NCBI RefSeq assembly: GCF_002843425.1
Contig: NZ_NKXO01000020.1
Location: forward strand, 1-62,734
DNA: 62,734 nucleotides
Direction: 5' to 3'
Source of the DNA: Raineya orbicola
GTDB lineage: Bacteria; Bacteroidota; Bacteroidia; Cytophagales; Thermonemataceae
Of the stretch, positions 27,621 to 35,064 are shown piece after piece. Both the position numbers and the translations under genes were made by a program. The notes below the pieces were generated by a model that searched no databases, had not been told where the DNA came from, and was given only the letters and a program-made list of their open reading frames with translations. Position 1 is the first letter of the stretch, and each line of letters starts with the position of its first letter.

Positions 27621-27623
27621 ATT

Positions 27624-28292
27624 ATGTTAGCCCTCAATAAGTACATAGAACATACTTGCCTCAAACCGCTTACAACTTATGCGGATATTGATAAACTCAT
27701 CACAGAGGCAAAGGAATACAATTTTTTAGGGGTTTGCGTACCGCCTTACTGGGTAGAAAAAGCTCATAGAGATTTACGAGGCACTGATATAAAGGTAGTT
27801 ACGGTAATAGGCTTCCCCTTGGGCTATGAAAGAACTGCCACCAAACGCCGAGAAATGGAAGTGGCTATTCAAGATGGAGCTGATGAACTGGATATGGTAA
27901 TGACGCTTTCTGCTTTTGCCACAGGTGCTTACGATTGGGTAAAGATTGAAATTGCTCAACTTGCCAAACTCGCACACGAAAAGGAAAAAATCTTGAAAGT
28001 GATTTTAGAAACTGCTTACTGGACAGATGAGCAAATCGCTTTGGCTTGCAAAATTGCCACCGAAGCAGGTGCCGATTTTGTAAAGACTTCCACAGGGTTT
28101 GCTTCGGCAGGGGCAAAGGTTGAGCATATACGGCTTATGAGAAAAAATTGCCCTGATACCATTGGCATCAAGGCTTCTGGAGGTATAAAAGATTTACAAA
28201 CAGCCTTAACGATGATTGAAGCAGGTGCCGAGCGTATTGGTACTTCATCAGGCGTAAATATTATGCAAGAATGGCTTGCTCAAAAAAGCTAA
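27624..28292 (+). CDS. deoC: Deoxyribose-phosphate aldolase
   Basis: A 222-residue TIM barrel that splits 2-deoxyribose-5-phosphate to glyceraldehyde-3-phosphate and acetaldehyde. Schiff-base Lys154 lies in DFVKTSTGF, the proton-relay Lys183 in GIKASGGI, and the catalytic Asp90 in DELDMV. All three are intact. It starts 3 bases after hisS. Its stop overlaps the stop of the convergent sigma-54 regulator by 3 bases. It serves nucleoside salvage; neither deoD nor deoB is near. Confidence 0.95.
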   Translation: MLALNKYIEHTCLKPLTTYADIDKLITEAKEYNFLGVCVPPYWVEKAHRDLRGTDIKVVTVIGFPLGYERTATKRREMEVAIQDGADELDMVMTLSAFATGAYDWVKIEIAQLAKLAHEKEKILKVILETAYWTDEQIALACKIATEAGADFVKTSTGFASAGAKVEHIRLMRKNCPDTIGIKASGGIKDLQTALTMIEAGAERIGTSSGVNIMQEWLAQKS

Positions 28293-29464
28293 ATCTTAAA
28301 AACAGCGTATTTTTGAGCATCTTGTAGAGTAATTTTATCACTGCTCATAATCACCAAACGTTCAACTACATTTCGCAATTCGCGTACATTGCCCGACCAC
28401 GAAAGTTGCATCAGAAACTCTATGGCTTGTGGCTCTATGTGTTTGGGTTTAGTTTTATGCTCTTCGGCAATGTCGTTCAAAAATTTATTCACAAGCAGAG
28501 GAATATCCTCCTTGCGTTCATCAAGCGAAGGGACTTTGATAATTAATACGCCCAAACGATGAAACAAATCTTCTCGGAAATTACCTTTATGAATTTCTTC
28601 GCGTAAATCTTTGTTGGTTGCGGCAATTACCCGCACATCTACTTCAATATCTTTATCACCGCCTACTTTGGTAATTTTTCTTTCTTGCAAAGCCCGAAGC
28701 ACTTTGGCTTGTGCCGAAAGGCTCATATCGCCAATTTCATCAAGAAAAAGCGTTCCTTTGTCAGCAAGTTCAAATTTGCCCTTTTTATCTTTGATAGCTC
28801 CCGTGAAAGAGCCTTTTTCGTGCCCGAAAAGTTCGCTTTCTATAAGTTCGCTTGGGATAGCGGCACAATTCACTTCTACGAAAGGTTTTTCTTTGCGAGG
28901 GCTTTGTTCGTGCAATTGACGAGCTACCAACTCTTTCCCTGCTCCGTTCGGACCCAAAATCAGTACACGGGCATCGGCGTGTGCTATGCGGGTAATTTCA
29001 ACTTTTAGTTGTTTCATTACCTCCGACTCGCCAACAATTTCATATTTCTGACTTACTACCTTGCTAATGGTTTTTTTCAGATTTTTATTTTCTTGCACCA
29101 AATCCTTTTTGTCCAAAGCGTTACGTAAAGTAACGAGCAATTGTTGCAAATTAGGCGGTTTTTCAAGAAAATGATATGCTCCGTATTTAGTAGCTTCCAC
29201 AGCAATTTCTATGTTGCCGTGAGCTGAAAGCATAATAATTTGCGTGTTTTTGCCATTTTCACGGAACTTTCGGAGCAATTCCATTCCGTCCATTTTAGGC
29301 ATTTTTATATCGCAAAAAGCGGCGTCAAAGTCTTCCTCTATAAGCATAGCAAGCCCCTCTTCACCATTTTTAGCTTCTTTTACTTCGTGTTTTTCGTCTT
29401 CTAAAATTTCTCGCAAAGCGTTTCGGATAGAGGCTTCATCATCAATTATCAGAATTTTTGCCAT
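28289..29464 (-). CDS. Sigma-54-dependent response regulator lacking the DNA-binding domain
   Basis: A 391-residue NtrC-type activator. The receiver domain has acceptor Asp52 (CDIKMP) and Lys102. The AAA+ domain carries Walker A GPNGAGKE (171-178), the sigma-54 loop GSFTGA (218-223, in place of the more common GAFTGA), LDEIGD (Walker B), and the WSGNVRELRN arginine-finger region near 358. The protein ends at VFKI soon after the AAA lid, so the usual C-terminal Fis-type helix-turn-helix is absent. Such activators work from solution or through a partner. The ATG at 29464 begins MAKILIIDDE; 30 extra upstream residues in the longer frame are unlikely. No kinase is adjacent. Confidence 0.92.
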   Translation of the reverse strand: MAKILIIDDEASIRNALREILEDEKHEVKEAKNGEEGLAMLIEEDFDAAFCDIKMPKMDGMELLRKFRENGKNTQIIMLSAHGNIEIAVEATKYGAYHFLEKPPNLQQLLVTLRNALDKKDLVQENKNLKKTISKVVSQKYEIVGESEVMKQLKVEITRIAHADARVLILGPNGAGKELVARQLHEQSPRKEKPFVEVNCAAIPSELIESELFGHEKGSFTGAIKDKKGKFELADKGTLFLDEIGDMSLSAQAKVLRALQERKITKVGGDKDIEVDVRVIAATNKDLREEIHKGNFREDLFHRLGVLIIKVPSLDERKEDIPLLVNKFLNDIAEEHKTKPKHIEPQAIEFLMQLSWSGNVRELRNVVERLVIMSSDKITLQDAQKYAVFKI

Positions 29465-29534
29465 AAATTTTGTATTTGGCACGAAAATTAAAAACTTTAC
29501 ACAAAATCGCCAAACAATTTTTTTGCAAAGAAAG

Positions 29535-29566
29535 TTTGTAGTTTTGAAAAGCAAATACTACTTTTG
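29535..29566 (+). promoter_or_regulatory. Predicted promoter for homoserine dehydrogenase
   Basis: TTTG at 29535-29538, a 20-base spacer and TACTTTTG at 29559-29566, both full matches to the Bacteroidota consensus. A second -7-like box, TAGTTTTG, lies at 29539-29546. Confidence 0.5.
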
Positions 29567-29641
29567 CATAAGCAAAAAAGAAGCAAGGAAAGTCCTATTG
29601 GCAGATAGGCATTTGGTTTTACCTTCAAATTCTTTTTTGCT

Positions 29642-30898
29642 ATGACCCCTAAAAAACTAAAAATCGGTCTGTTTGGCTTTGGCTGTGTAGGTCAGGGCTT
29701 GTATGACATTTTGAACAAAAACGAAAATTTCCCCGCCGAAGTAATTCGGATTTGCATTAAACACCCCGAAAAACCTCGTCCTATTGATTTAAGCTATTTT
29801 ACCACCCAAGCCCAAGAAATTTTAGAAAATCCTGAAATCAACTTGGTAGTGGAACTTATTGATAACGCTGATGAGGCTTTCCTGATAGTTTCCGAAGCCT
29901 TGAAGCGTCAAAAGCCCGTAGTTACCGCCAATAAAAAAATGCTTGCCGAGCATCTGCCCGAGCTTTTAGAGCTACAAAAAAAGCATCAAACGCCTTTGCT
30001 CTACGAAGCCTCTGCTTGTGGCAGTATTCCTATTATTCGTACTTTGGAGGAGTACTACGATAATGAGCATTTGTACGCTATTCGTGGCATTTTCAATGGT
30101 TCTACGAATTACATACTCACAAAAATTGCCCAAGAAAATGTAAGCTATGAAGTGGCTTTACGCAAAGCCCAAGAATTAGGTTTCGCAGAATCTAATCCTG
30201 TTTTAGATGTAGGCGGCTTTGACCCCAAATATAAACTTTGCATCTTGGTTTTACACGCTTTCGGCTTGGTAGTTAGTCCTGATAAAATTTTCAATTATGG
30301 TATAGAGCAATTTTCTTTGCAAGATTTACAATATGCCAAGGAAAAAGGCTTAAAAATCAAGCTCATCAATCACGCCGAAAGGATAAGCAAAAACGAAGTA
30401 GCGGTTTTCCTTATGCCTCAACTGATTGATAGCAATCACCCTCTATTTCACGTTGAAAATGAAACCAATGGAGTAATTGTAGAAGCGGCTTTTTCCCAAA
30501 AACAAATATTCATAGGCAAAGGAGCAGGCGGACACCCTACGGGTTCGGCGGTACTTTCAGATATTTCAGCTTCGCTCTACAATTACCGCTATGAGTATAA
30601 GAAAAGCCATTGGAACAAACACTTGCAATTTACCGAAAAAGTGCTTCTAGAAATTTATTTACGTTACAACGAAGAAAACGAACTAACACACATTCCTTTT
30701 GAACATATTTCGGAACTCTATCATTCTGAAAATTACAAATATGCTATTGGGATAATTTCTTTGGAAAAACTTCATCAGGTAAAGTCTTATTTGCAAGAAA
30801 AAGGCATATTTATCGCTTACACGGGCAAAAAAATTCAATCTACCGAAGAGAAAACACAAAAAAGTACAGAAAAGCAAAAGCAATTAGAAATGGTTTGA
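29642..30898 (+). CDS. hom: Homoserine dehydrogenase
   Basis: A 418-residue NAD(P)-dependent enzyme that reduces aspartate semialdehyde to homoserine. Rossmann motif GLFGFGCVGQG at residue 9, TANKKMLAEH near 96 (catalytic lysine region), EASACGSIPIIR near 121, the GIFNGSTNYIL hallmark near 145, and GFAESNPVLDVGGFDPKYKL with the catalytic Asp/Lys near 180. GKGAGGHPTGSAVLSDI follows near 295. The last 85 residues look like a small ACT-type domain (YAIGIISLEKLHQV), suggesting feedback by an amino acid. It is not next to thrB or thrC. A GC-rich hairpin follows the stop by 9 bases. Confidence 0.93.
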   Translation: MTPKKLKIGLFGFGCVGQGLYDILNKNENFPAEVIRICIKHPEKPRPIDLSYFTTQAQEILENPEINLVVELIDNADEAFLIVSEALKRQKPVVTANKKMLAEHLPELLELQKKHQTPLLYEASACGSIPIIRTLEEYYDNEHLYAIRGIFNGSTNYILTKIAQENVSYEVALRKAQELGFAESNPVLDVGGFDPKYKLCILVLHAFGLVVSPDKIFNYGIEQFSLQDLQYAKEKGLKIKLINHAERISKNEVAVFLMPQLIDSNHPLFHVENETNGVIVEAAFSQKQIFIGKGAGGHPTGSAVLSDISASLYNYRYEYKKSHWNKHLQFTEKVLLEIYLRYNEENELTHIPFEHISELYHSENYKYAIGIISLEKLHQVKSYLQEKGIFIAYTGKKIQSTEEKTQKSTEKQKQLEMV

Positions 30899-30907
30899 TT
30901 ATTTTTT

Positions 30908-30936
30908 GGGGGGGCTTCGCCTTCGGCGAAGCCCCC
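30908..30936. repeat. GC-rich 12-bp hairpin between hom and the efflux adaptor
   Basis: A perfect inverted repeat, GGGGGCTTCGCC (30910-30921) and its complement (30925-30936) around a TTC loop. It is far more GC-rich than its surroundings. It is flanked by T on the left and A on the right, so neither strand has a U-run after the stem. It lies between two convergent genes and may still slow polymerase or protect messages. Confidence 0.7.
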
Positions 30937-30951
30937 GAAAAATAAAATTCA

Positions 30952-31992
30952 CTATTCACGCAATTTCCGAATTTGTAAGCTACTATTGGGTTTTACAAAA
31001 AGCAGACCTGTAATAGCAATTGTATCACCTGCTTGCAAGCCGCTTAAAACTTGTACTTCGTTTTCTTTGCGTAAGCCTGTTTCAATATTCACAAACTCTG
31101 CTTTCCCTCTACGAATAACTACTACTTTTTTTCCTCTCGTTTCAGGAATAACCGCCGCCGTAGGGATAAGAATGGCATTTTGTTTCTCATTGCCTCCGAG
31201 CAATACACGTGCAAACATTCCCGACATTAAGTTTTTATCCGCATTTTCAATTCTTGCTCTTACTTTCAAATTACGAGTGCTGATATTTACTTGCTGTTCA
31301 GTAGCGATAATACGTGCCTGATATTTTACACTACTGCCTTCTACGAGCATCTCTACCATATTTCCAACTTGAATTTTAGCAAGATATTGCTCAGGAACAT
31401 TGAAATCTACAAGCAATTGAGGACTTTGTAAAGTAGTAATCACCTGATTAGGACTTACATAACTGCCTACACTCACTTGCTTCAAACCCAGTTTTCCCGC
31501 AAAGGGAGTTGTAATAAGCGTTTTACGAATTTGAGCTTGTATGAATTCAGCTTCCGCTTCCAAAGTTTTTATTTGTGTTTGGGCTTGGTCATAATCTTGC
31601 TGATTTACGCCTCCTACTTCTAAAAGTTTTTTAAGACGTTCTTCATTTTTTCGTGCTAATTCTAACTGAACCTGTGCTTTTTTCAGTTGTGCTTGCAAAT
31701 CATCATTATACAACTTTCCTATTACAGCCCCCTGTGCCACAAAGCCCCCTTCGGGTAAGTACAAATAAGCTAACTTACCTGCTACTTCCGAACGAATTTC
31801 AACTATGTCTTGGGCTTGAAGCGTACCACTAAGCTCCAAAGGACTGACCAACTCTCTATTTTTGACAATTATTGCTTCCACCGAAACAGGGGGGTCAGTT
31901 TTGGGTTTATTGGTAGCTTCTGTACCTTTGCTGTTGCTACAAGCCTGCAATAAAATAAAACTTATGAAGCAAATAAAACTAAACAGACGCAT
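30952..31992 (-). CDS. Efflux RND transporter periplasmic adaptor lipoprotein (MFP)
   Basis: A 346-residue membrane-fusion protein. The type II signal peptide ends in the lipobox LQAC, so Cys18 should be lipidated. The biotinyl-lipoyl domain (VEIRSEVAGKLAYLYLPEGGFVAQG near 65) is split by a hairpin of coiled-coil helices (LARKNEERLKKLLEV.., residues about 108-150), then beta-barrel and membrane-proximal domains (LLVDFNVPEQYL near 195 onward). Such adaptors link an RND inner-membrane pump to a TolC-like channel. Neither pump nor channel gene is in the window: downstream is hom in the opposite direction, and upstream is the divergent antiporter. Confidence 0.92.
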   Translation of the reverse strand: MRLFSFICFISFILLQACSNSKGTEATNKPKTDPPVSVEAIIVKNRELVSPLELSGTLQAQDIVEIRSEVAGKLAYLYLPEGGFVAQGAVIGKLYNDDLQAQLKKAQVQLELARKNEERLKKLLEVGGVNQQDYDQAQTQIKTLEAEAEFIQAQIRKTLITTPFAGKLGLKQVSVGSYVSPNQVITTLQSPQLLVDFNVPEQYLAKIQVGNMVEMLVEGSSVKYQARIIATEQQVNISTRNLKVRARIENADKNLMSGMFARVLLGGNEKQNAILIPTAAVIPETRGKKVVVIRRGKAEFVNIETGLRKENEVQVLSGLQAGDTIAITGLLFVKPNSSLQIRKLRE

Positions 31993-32056
31993 CGTTTTGT
32001 GGTTTTAAGTAAAACGTAAAATTTGTGGGTTTTGGTGCAAAAAAAATCGCTTTTTT

Positions 32057-32086
32057 CTTGCCTTTCTACTGAAATGTGTAAATTTG
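32057..32086 (+). promoter_or_regulatory. Predicted promoter for the antiporter-cobS-cobC operon
   Basis: CTTG at 32057-32060 (one mismatch), an 18-base spacer, and TAAATTTG at 32079-32086, a full match to TAnnTTTG. It ends 36 bases before the antiporter ATG. Confidence 0.5.
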
Positions 32087-32122
32087 TAAGAGTAAGTTTC
32101 TCGGCAAAACTATTTTTAGCTT

Positions 32123-33397
32123 ATGGATTTAATCAATCTGCTGACACTGCTAACAGTACTAATGGCTTCTTTTGCTTTTGTCAATATTCGCTACCTGAAA
32201 CTGCCCGAAACTATTGGCTTGATGATAGTCTCTATTTTTGTTTCTTTTGTGGTGATTGTAATAGGACATTTTGAACAAGGAGTTTATGACTATGTCAAAA
32301 ATATCGTAGATGATATTGATTTTAGCAAGGTGCTGTTTGATTTTATGTTGAGTTTCTTGCTGTTTGCAGGCTCTTCACACACCGATTTTTCTACGCTCAA
32401 AGAAAATCGCTTTCAGATACTAATGCTTGCAACCGTAGGGGTGGTTATTTCTACAATATTCATTGGTTCGCTGGCATATCTTGTTTTTTCGCAAATGATG
32501 GGATTGGGCATAGATTATATGTACTGCCTTATTTTTGGAGCTTTAATTTCTCCAACCGACCCGATTGCAGTGCTTGGCATTTTGGCAAGGGCTAATGTTC
32601 CTAAAAAAATTGAAATTACCATTGTAGGCGAATCTCTTTTCAATGATGGCGTGGGCGTAGTCATTTTTGTACTTTTACTCAATATCATTCACGTAGGAAT
32701 AGAAAAAATTGAAGCCTCTGATGTAGCTTGGCTTGTGATTAGAGAAGTAATAGGGGGCTTGGCTTTGGGTTTTCTTTTGGGTTGGATTACTTACGAACTA
32801 CTTCGCCGCATAGACCACTACCAAACCGAAGTAATGATAACACTTGCCGTAGTAATGGGCGGTTATCTACTCGCTCGTAAGTTGCACGTTTCGGGTCCTT
32901 TGGCTATGGTAGTGGCAGGACTTTTTACGGGAAGTATTGTCAAGAAAGAGGCAATGTCGCAAACTACACGCGACTATGTGCATAAATTTTGGGAAATGAT
33001 AGATGTACTCCTCAATGCTGTGCTTTTCCTAATTATGGGCTTTGAAATCATCATCATTCAATTTGATTGGCACTATTTATACGCCAGTGTAATGGTGATA
33101 CCTATAATGCTCTTGGGACGCTATCTTGCTATTACCCTCCCCAAACCCTTTTTCCGCCGTAGGCTCAATACCGATATTAGAACTGATTTCGTACTTACCT
33201 GGGGCGGTTTGCGAGGCGGTATTTCTATTGCAATGGCTCTTTCTTTGGCGGGTATTCCCAATTATCAGTTCATTGTTTTTGTAACCTATGCTCTAGTAAT
33301 GTTTTCTATCATTGGGCAAGGACTTACCATTGAGCGTTTTGTAAGAAAGTATTTTGCTGAAAAAAAACAAATTAGCATAGAGCAACAAGAGCTTTGA
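32123..33397 (+). CDS. Cation/proton antiporter (CPA1/NhaP type)
   Basis: A 424-residue protein with about twelve transmembrane helices. The ion-binding pair is in the family's conserved PTDPIAVLGIL (near 150) and GESLFNDGVGVVIF (near 168), the latter holding the key Asn-Asp. GGLRGGISIAMALSLAG near 358 is the CPA1 C-terminal signature. The likely role is Na+ or K+ for H+ exchange at the inner membrane, for pH and salt control. cobS follows after 13 bases, placing cobalamin genes in the same probable transcript; the link in function is not evident. Confidence 0.92.
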   Translation: MDLINLLTLLTVLMASFAFVNIRYLKLPETIGLMIVSIFVSFVVIVIGHFEQGVYDYVKNIVDDIDFSKVLFDFMLSFLLFAGSSHTDFSTLKENRFQILMLATVGVVISTIFIGSLAYLVFSQMMGLGIDYMYCLIFGALISPTDPIAVLGILARANVPKKIEITIVGESLFNDGVGVVIFVLLLNIIHVGIEKIEASDVAWLVIREVIGGLALGFLLGWITYELLRRIDHYQTEVMITLAVVMGGYLLARKLHVSGPLAMVVAGLFTGSIVKKEAMSQTTRDYVHKFWEMIDVLLNAVLFLIMGFEIIIIQFDWHYLYASVMVIPIMLLGRYLAITLPKPFFRRRLNTDIRTDFVLTWGGLRGGISIAMALSLAGIPNYQFIVFVTYALVMFSIIGQGLTIERFVRKYFAEKKQISIEQQEL

Positions 33398-33410
33398 ATT
33401 TTAACAAAAA

Positions 33411-34193
33411 ATGAGAGAGCAAATCAGGGTTTTTTGGGTAGCTTTGATGTTTTACACGCGTATTCCTTGCCCAAAAAACACTCCTCACAACCCCGAATTT
33501 CTTAATAAAGCTACTCGTTTTTTTCCTCTGATAGGCTGGATAGTTGGGGGGATTTCTTTTTTGGCTTTTTGGGGAAGCAGTCAGATATGGAATTTTTCGT
33601 TTGCTGTTCTTATCTCGTTAGCCGTAGGCATATTGGTTACGGGGGCGTTTCACGAAGATGGTTTGGCGGATACCTTTGACGGGTTTGGTGGTGGTTGGAA
33701 CAAGGAAAAAATTTTAGAAATTATGAAAGATAGCCGTATCGGCACTTTTGGTGTAATAGCCTTGCTTGTGTTTTTATCAGCAAAATTTCTTACTCTCAAA
33801 GCTGTTCTTGAAAAAGAAAGCCACATTGCTTACCAACTTTTTATTTTTTTTACCTATCATTCACTGGCTCGCCTGAATGCGGCTAATATTATTTTCACTT
33901 CTCAATATGCCCGCGAAGATGAAAAAAGCAAAGCCAAACCTATTGCCAAAAATCACGGAAAAACAGAAATACTTTGCGTTTATCTTTTTGGCTTAGTGCC
34001 TCTTATTTTTTTAAGTTATTGGAAGGTGTTTTGTTTATTGGTTCTTGTTCCCTTGTTGTTACTTTTTTTCTTTGCCAAAAGATATTTTGAAAAATGGATA
34101 GGTGGCTACACAGGTGATTGTTTGGGAGCAGTGGAGCAACTTTCAGAATGTTGTGTTTTGCTAACTTTTGAAGCAGTATGGAAGTTTTCGTAG
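33411..34193 (+). CDS. cobS: Adenosylcobinamide-GDP ribazoletransferase (cobalamin synthase)
   Basis: A 260-residue membrane enzyme for the last step of cobalamin nucleotide-loop assembly, joining adenosylcobinamide-GDP and alpha-ribazole (or its phosphate). The signature GAFHEDGLADTFDGFGGGW near residue 80 binds metal and phosphate; YTRIPCP near residue 17 and YTGDCLGAVEQLSE near 232 are further hallmarks. Hydrophobic helices fill the rest. It overlaps cobC by 16 bases, so the two are coupled. cobU, cobT and cobD are not in the window. Confidence 0.95.
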   Translation: MREQIRVFWVALMFYTRIPCPKNTPHNPEFLNKATRFFPLIGWIVGGISFLAFWGSSQIWNFSFAVLISLAVGILVTGAFHEDGLADTFDGFGGGWNKEKILEIMKDSRIGTFGVIALLVFLSAKFLTLKAVLEKESHIAYQLFIFFTYHSLARLNAANIIFTSQYAREDEKSKAKPIAKNHGKTEILCVYLFGLVPLIFLSYWKVFCLLVLVPLLLLFFFAKRYFEKWIGGYTGDCLGAVEQLSECCVLLTFEAVWKFS

Positions 34194-34744
34194 TGCGTCA
34201 TACCTCAGTGAATATAGAAAAAGACATTTGCTATGGGCAAAAGGAAGTACTTTTGAATAATGACACTTTCCAGCAAGAAGTACAAGAACTGAAAAATAAA
34301 TTGCCCAATGTTTTTGATGCAGTGTATTGCAGTCCCTTGCAAAGGTGCAAAGCATTAGCAGAAACCTTGCCATACCCAAATGTTTTTTACGAAAATGCCC
34401 TTATGGAAATGGATTTTGGCGAGTGGGAGGGTAAAAAATGGAACGATATCAACCAAGCAGAACTGGAAACGTGGATGGCAGATTTTGTAAATGTAAAACC
34501 ACCACAAGGCGAGAATTTAGCAGAATTGTACGACAGGGTAAGCTATTTTATGAATAACCTGCGAAAAAAGCAATATCAAAAAGTTTTACTTATCACACAC
34601 GCAGGGGTAATTCGCTGTTTGTGGGCTTATGTTTTAGAAATTCCATTGCCCAATATTTTCAAAATCCCCGTAGCTTATGGCGAAATATTTGCATTTTCAC
34701 TAAATAAAGTTTCTAAAAATGATTGGATTTTTATGAAAAGCTAA
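34178..34744 (+). CDS. cobC: Alpha-ribazole phosphatase, histidine-phosphatase family
   Basis: A 188-residue phosphoglycerate-mutase-fold phosphatase. The catalytic His is in VVRHT (residue 8), the second in LITHAGVIR (near 147), and the acid in EMDFGEWEGKKWND (near 70). The pairing with cobS points to removal of the 5-prime phosphate from alpha-ribazole-phosphate or cobalamin-phosphate. Its start lies inside cobS. The cobalamin riboswitch promoter begins only 11 bases after its stop, so cobC is upstream of, not controlled by, that switch. Confidence 0.92.
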   Translation: MEVFVVRHTSVNIEKDICYGQKEVLLNNDTFQQEVQELKNKLPNVFDAVYCSPLQRCKALAETLPYPNVFYENALMEMDFGEWEGKKWNDINQAELETWMADFVNVKPPQGENLAELYDRVSYFMNNLRKKQYQKVLLITHAGVIRCLWAYVLEIPLPNIFKIPVAYGEIFAFSLNKVSKNDWIFMKS

Positions 34745-34754
34745 TTTTTTTTCT

Positions 34755-34762
34755 TAGCTTTG
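34755..34762 (+). promoter_or_regulatory. -7 element (TAGCTTTG) of the riboswitch transcript
   Basis: A full match to TAnnTTTG. It places the expected transcription start about seven bases on, at the first bases of the P1 stem of the cobalamin riboswitch. No good TTTG box lies at the usual distance; TTTT at 34728-34731 is the nearest. Confidence 0.55.
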
Positions 34763-34765
34763 CAA

Positions 34766-34940
34766 CTCATTTGGTAGCCAAATTGCATTCGCAAAGAGGC
34801 TTTAATAGGGAATACGGTGCAAATCCGTAGCTGTCCCCGCAACTGTAAGCCGAACCAATGTTTTGTCAAATCCCCTGCCACTGCCCTTCGGGGTGGGAAG
34901 GCTGACAAAACTCGGTAAGTCAGGAGACCTGCCAAATGAG
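34766..34940 (+). ncRNA. Cobalamin (adenosylcobalamin-type) riboswitch aptamer
   Basis: P1 is formed by CTCATTTGGTAG (34766-34777) and CTGCCAAATGAG (34929-34940), 12 pairs with one G-U. Inside are the conserved GGGAAxxxGGTGxAAxxCC core with GCTGTCCCCGCAACTG (34808-34846) and the B12 box AGTCAGGAGACCTGCC (34918-34933), both standard for cobalamin riboswitches. A GC-rich peripheral hairpin sits at about 34872-34900. High coenzyme B12 should turn down the receptor operon that follows. Confidence 0.95.
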
Positions 34941-34990
34941 CCGTCTTTTTCAGAGCCTTCGGGTGAAAGGTGCTGAAATGCGAAATTTTT

Positions 34991-35016
34991 AGCAAGTAAT
35001 TTCTTGCTCATTTTTT
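34991..35016 (+). terminator. Terminator-like hairpin of the riboswitch expression platform
   Basis: Stem AGCAAG (34991-34996) and CTTGCT (35003-35008), six-base loop, then CA and a run of six T (35011-35016). It lies between the aptamer and the receptor ATG at 35065. A transcription-termination switch is the simplest reading; the stem is short, so translational control remains possible. Confidence 0.6.
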
Positions 35017-35064
35017 CATTTCAACAACTTTTACAAGAGGCTTTTTTGCAAAAAAGTCTTGTAG

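Noticed and set aside
29465-29554. N-terminal 30 residues of the longer sigma-54 regulator frame
   Set aside because: The receiver domain begins at MAKILIIDDE; the extension is unlike any receiver and overlaps the divergent promoter region.
30908-30936. Intrinsic terminator for hom or the efflux adaptor
   Set aside because: No U-run follows the stem on either strand.
34178-34744. cobC under control of the cobalamin riboswitch
   Set aside because: cobC ends 11 bases before the riboswitch promoter and is on a different transcript.
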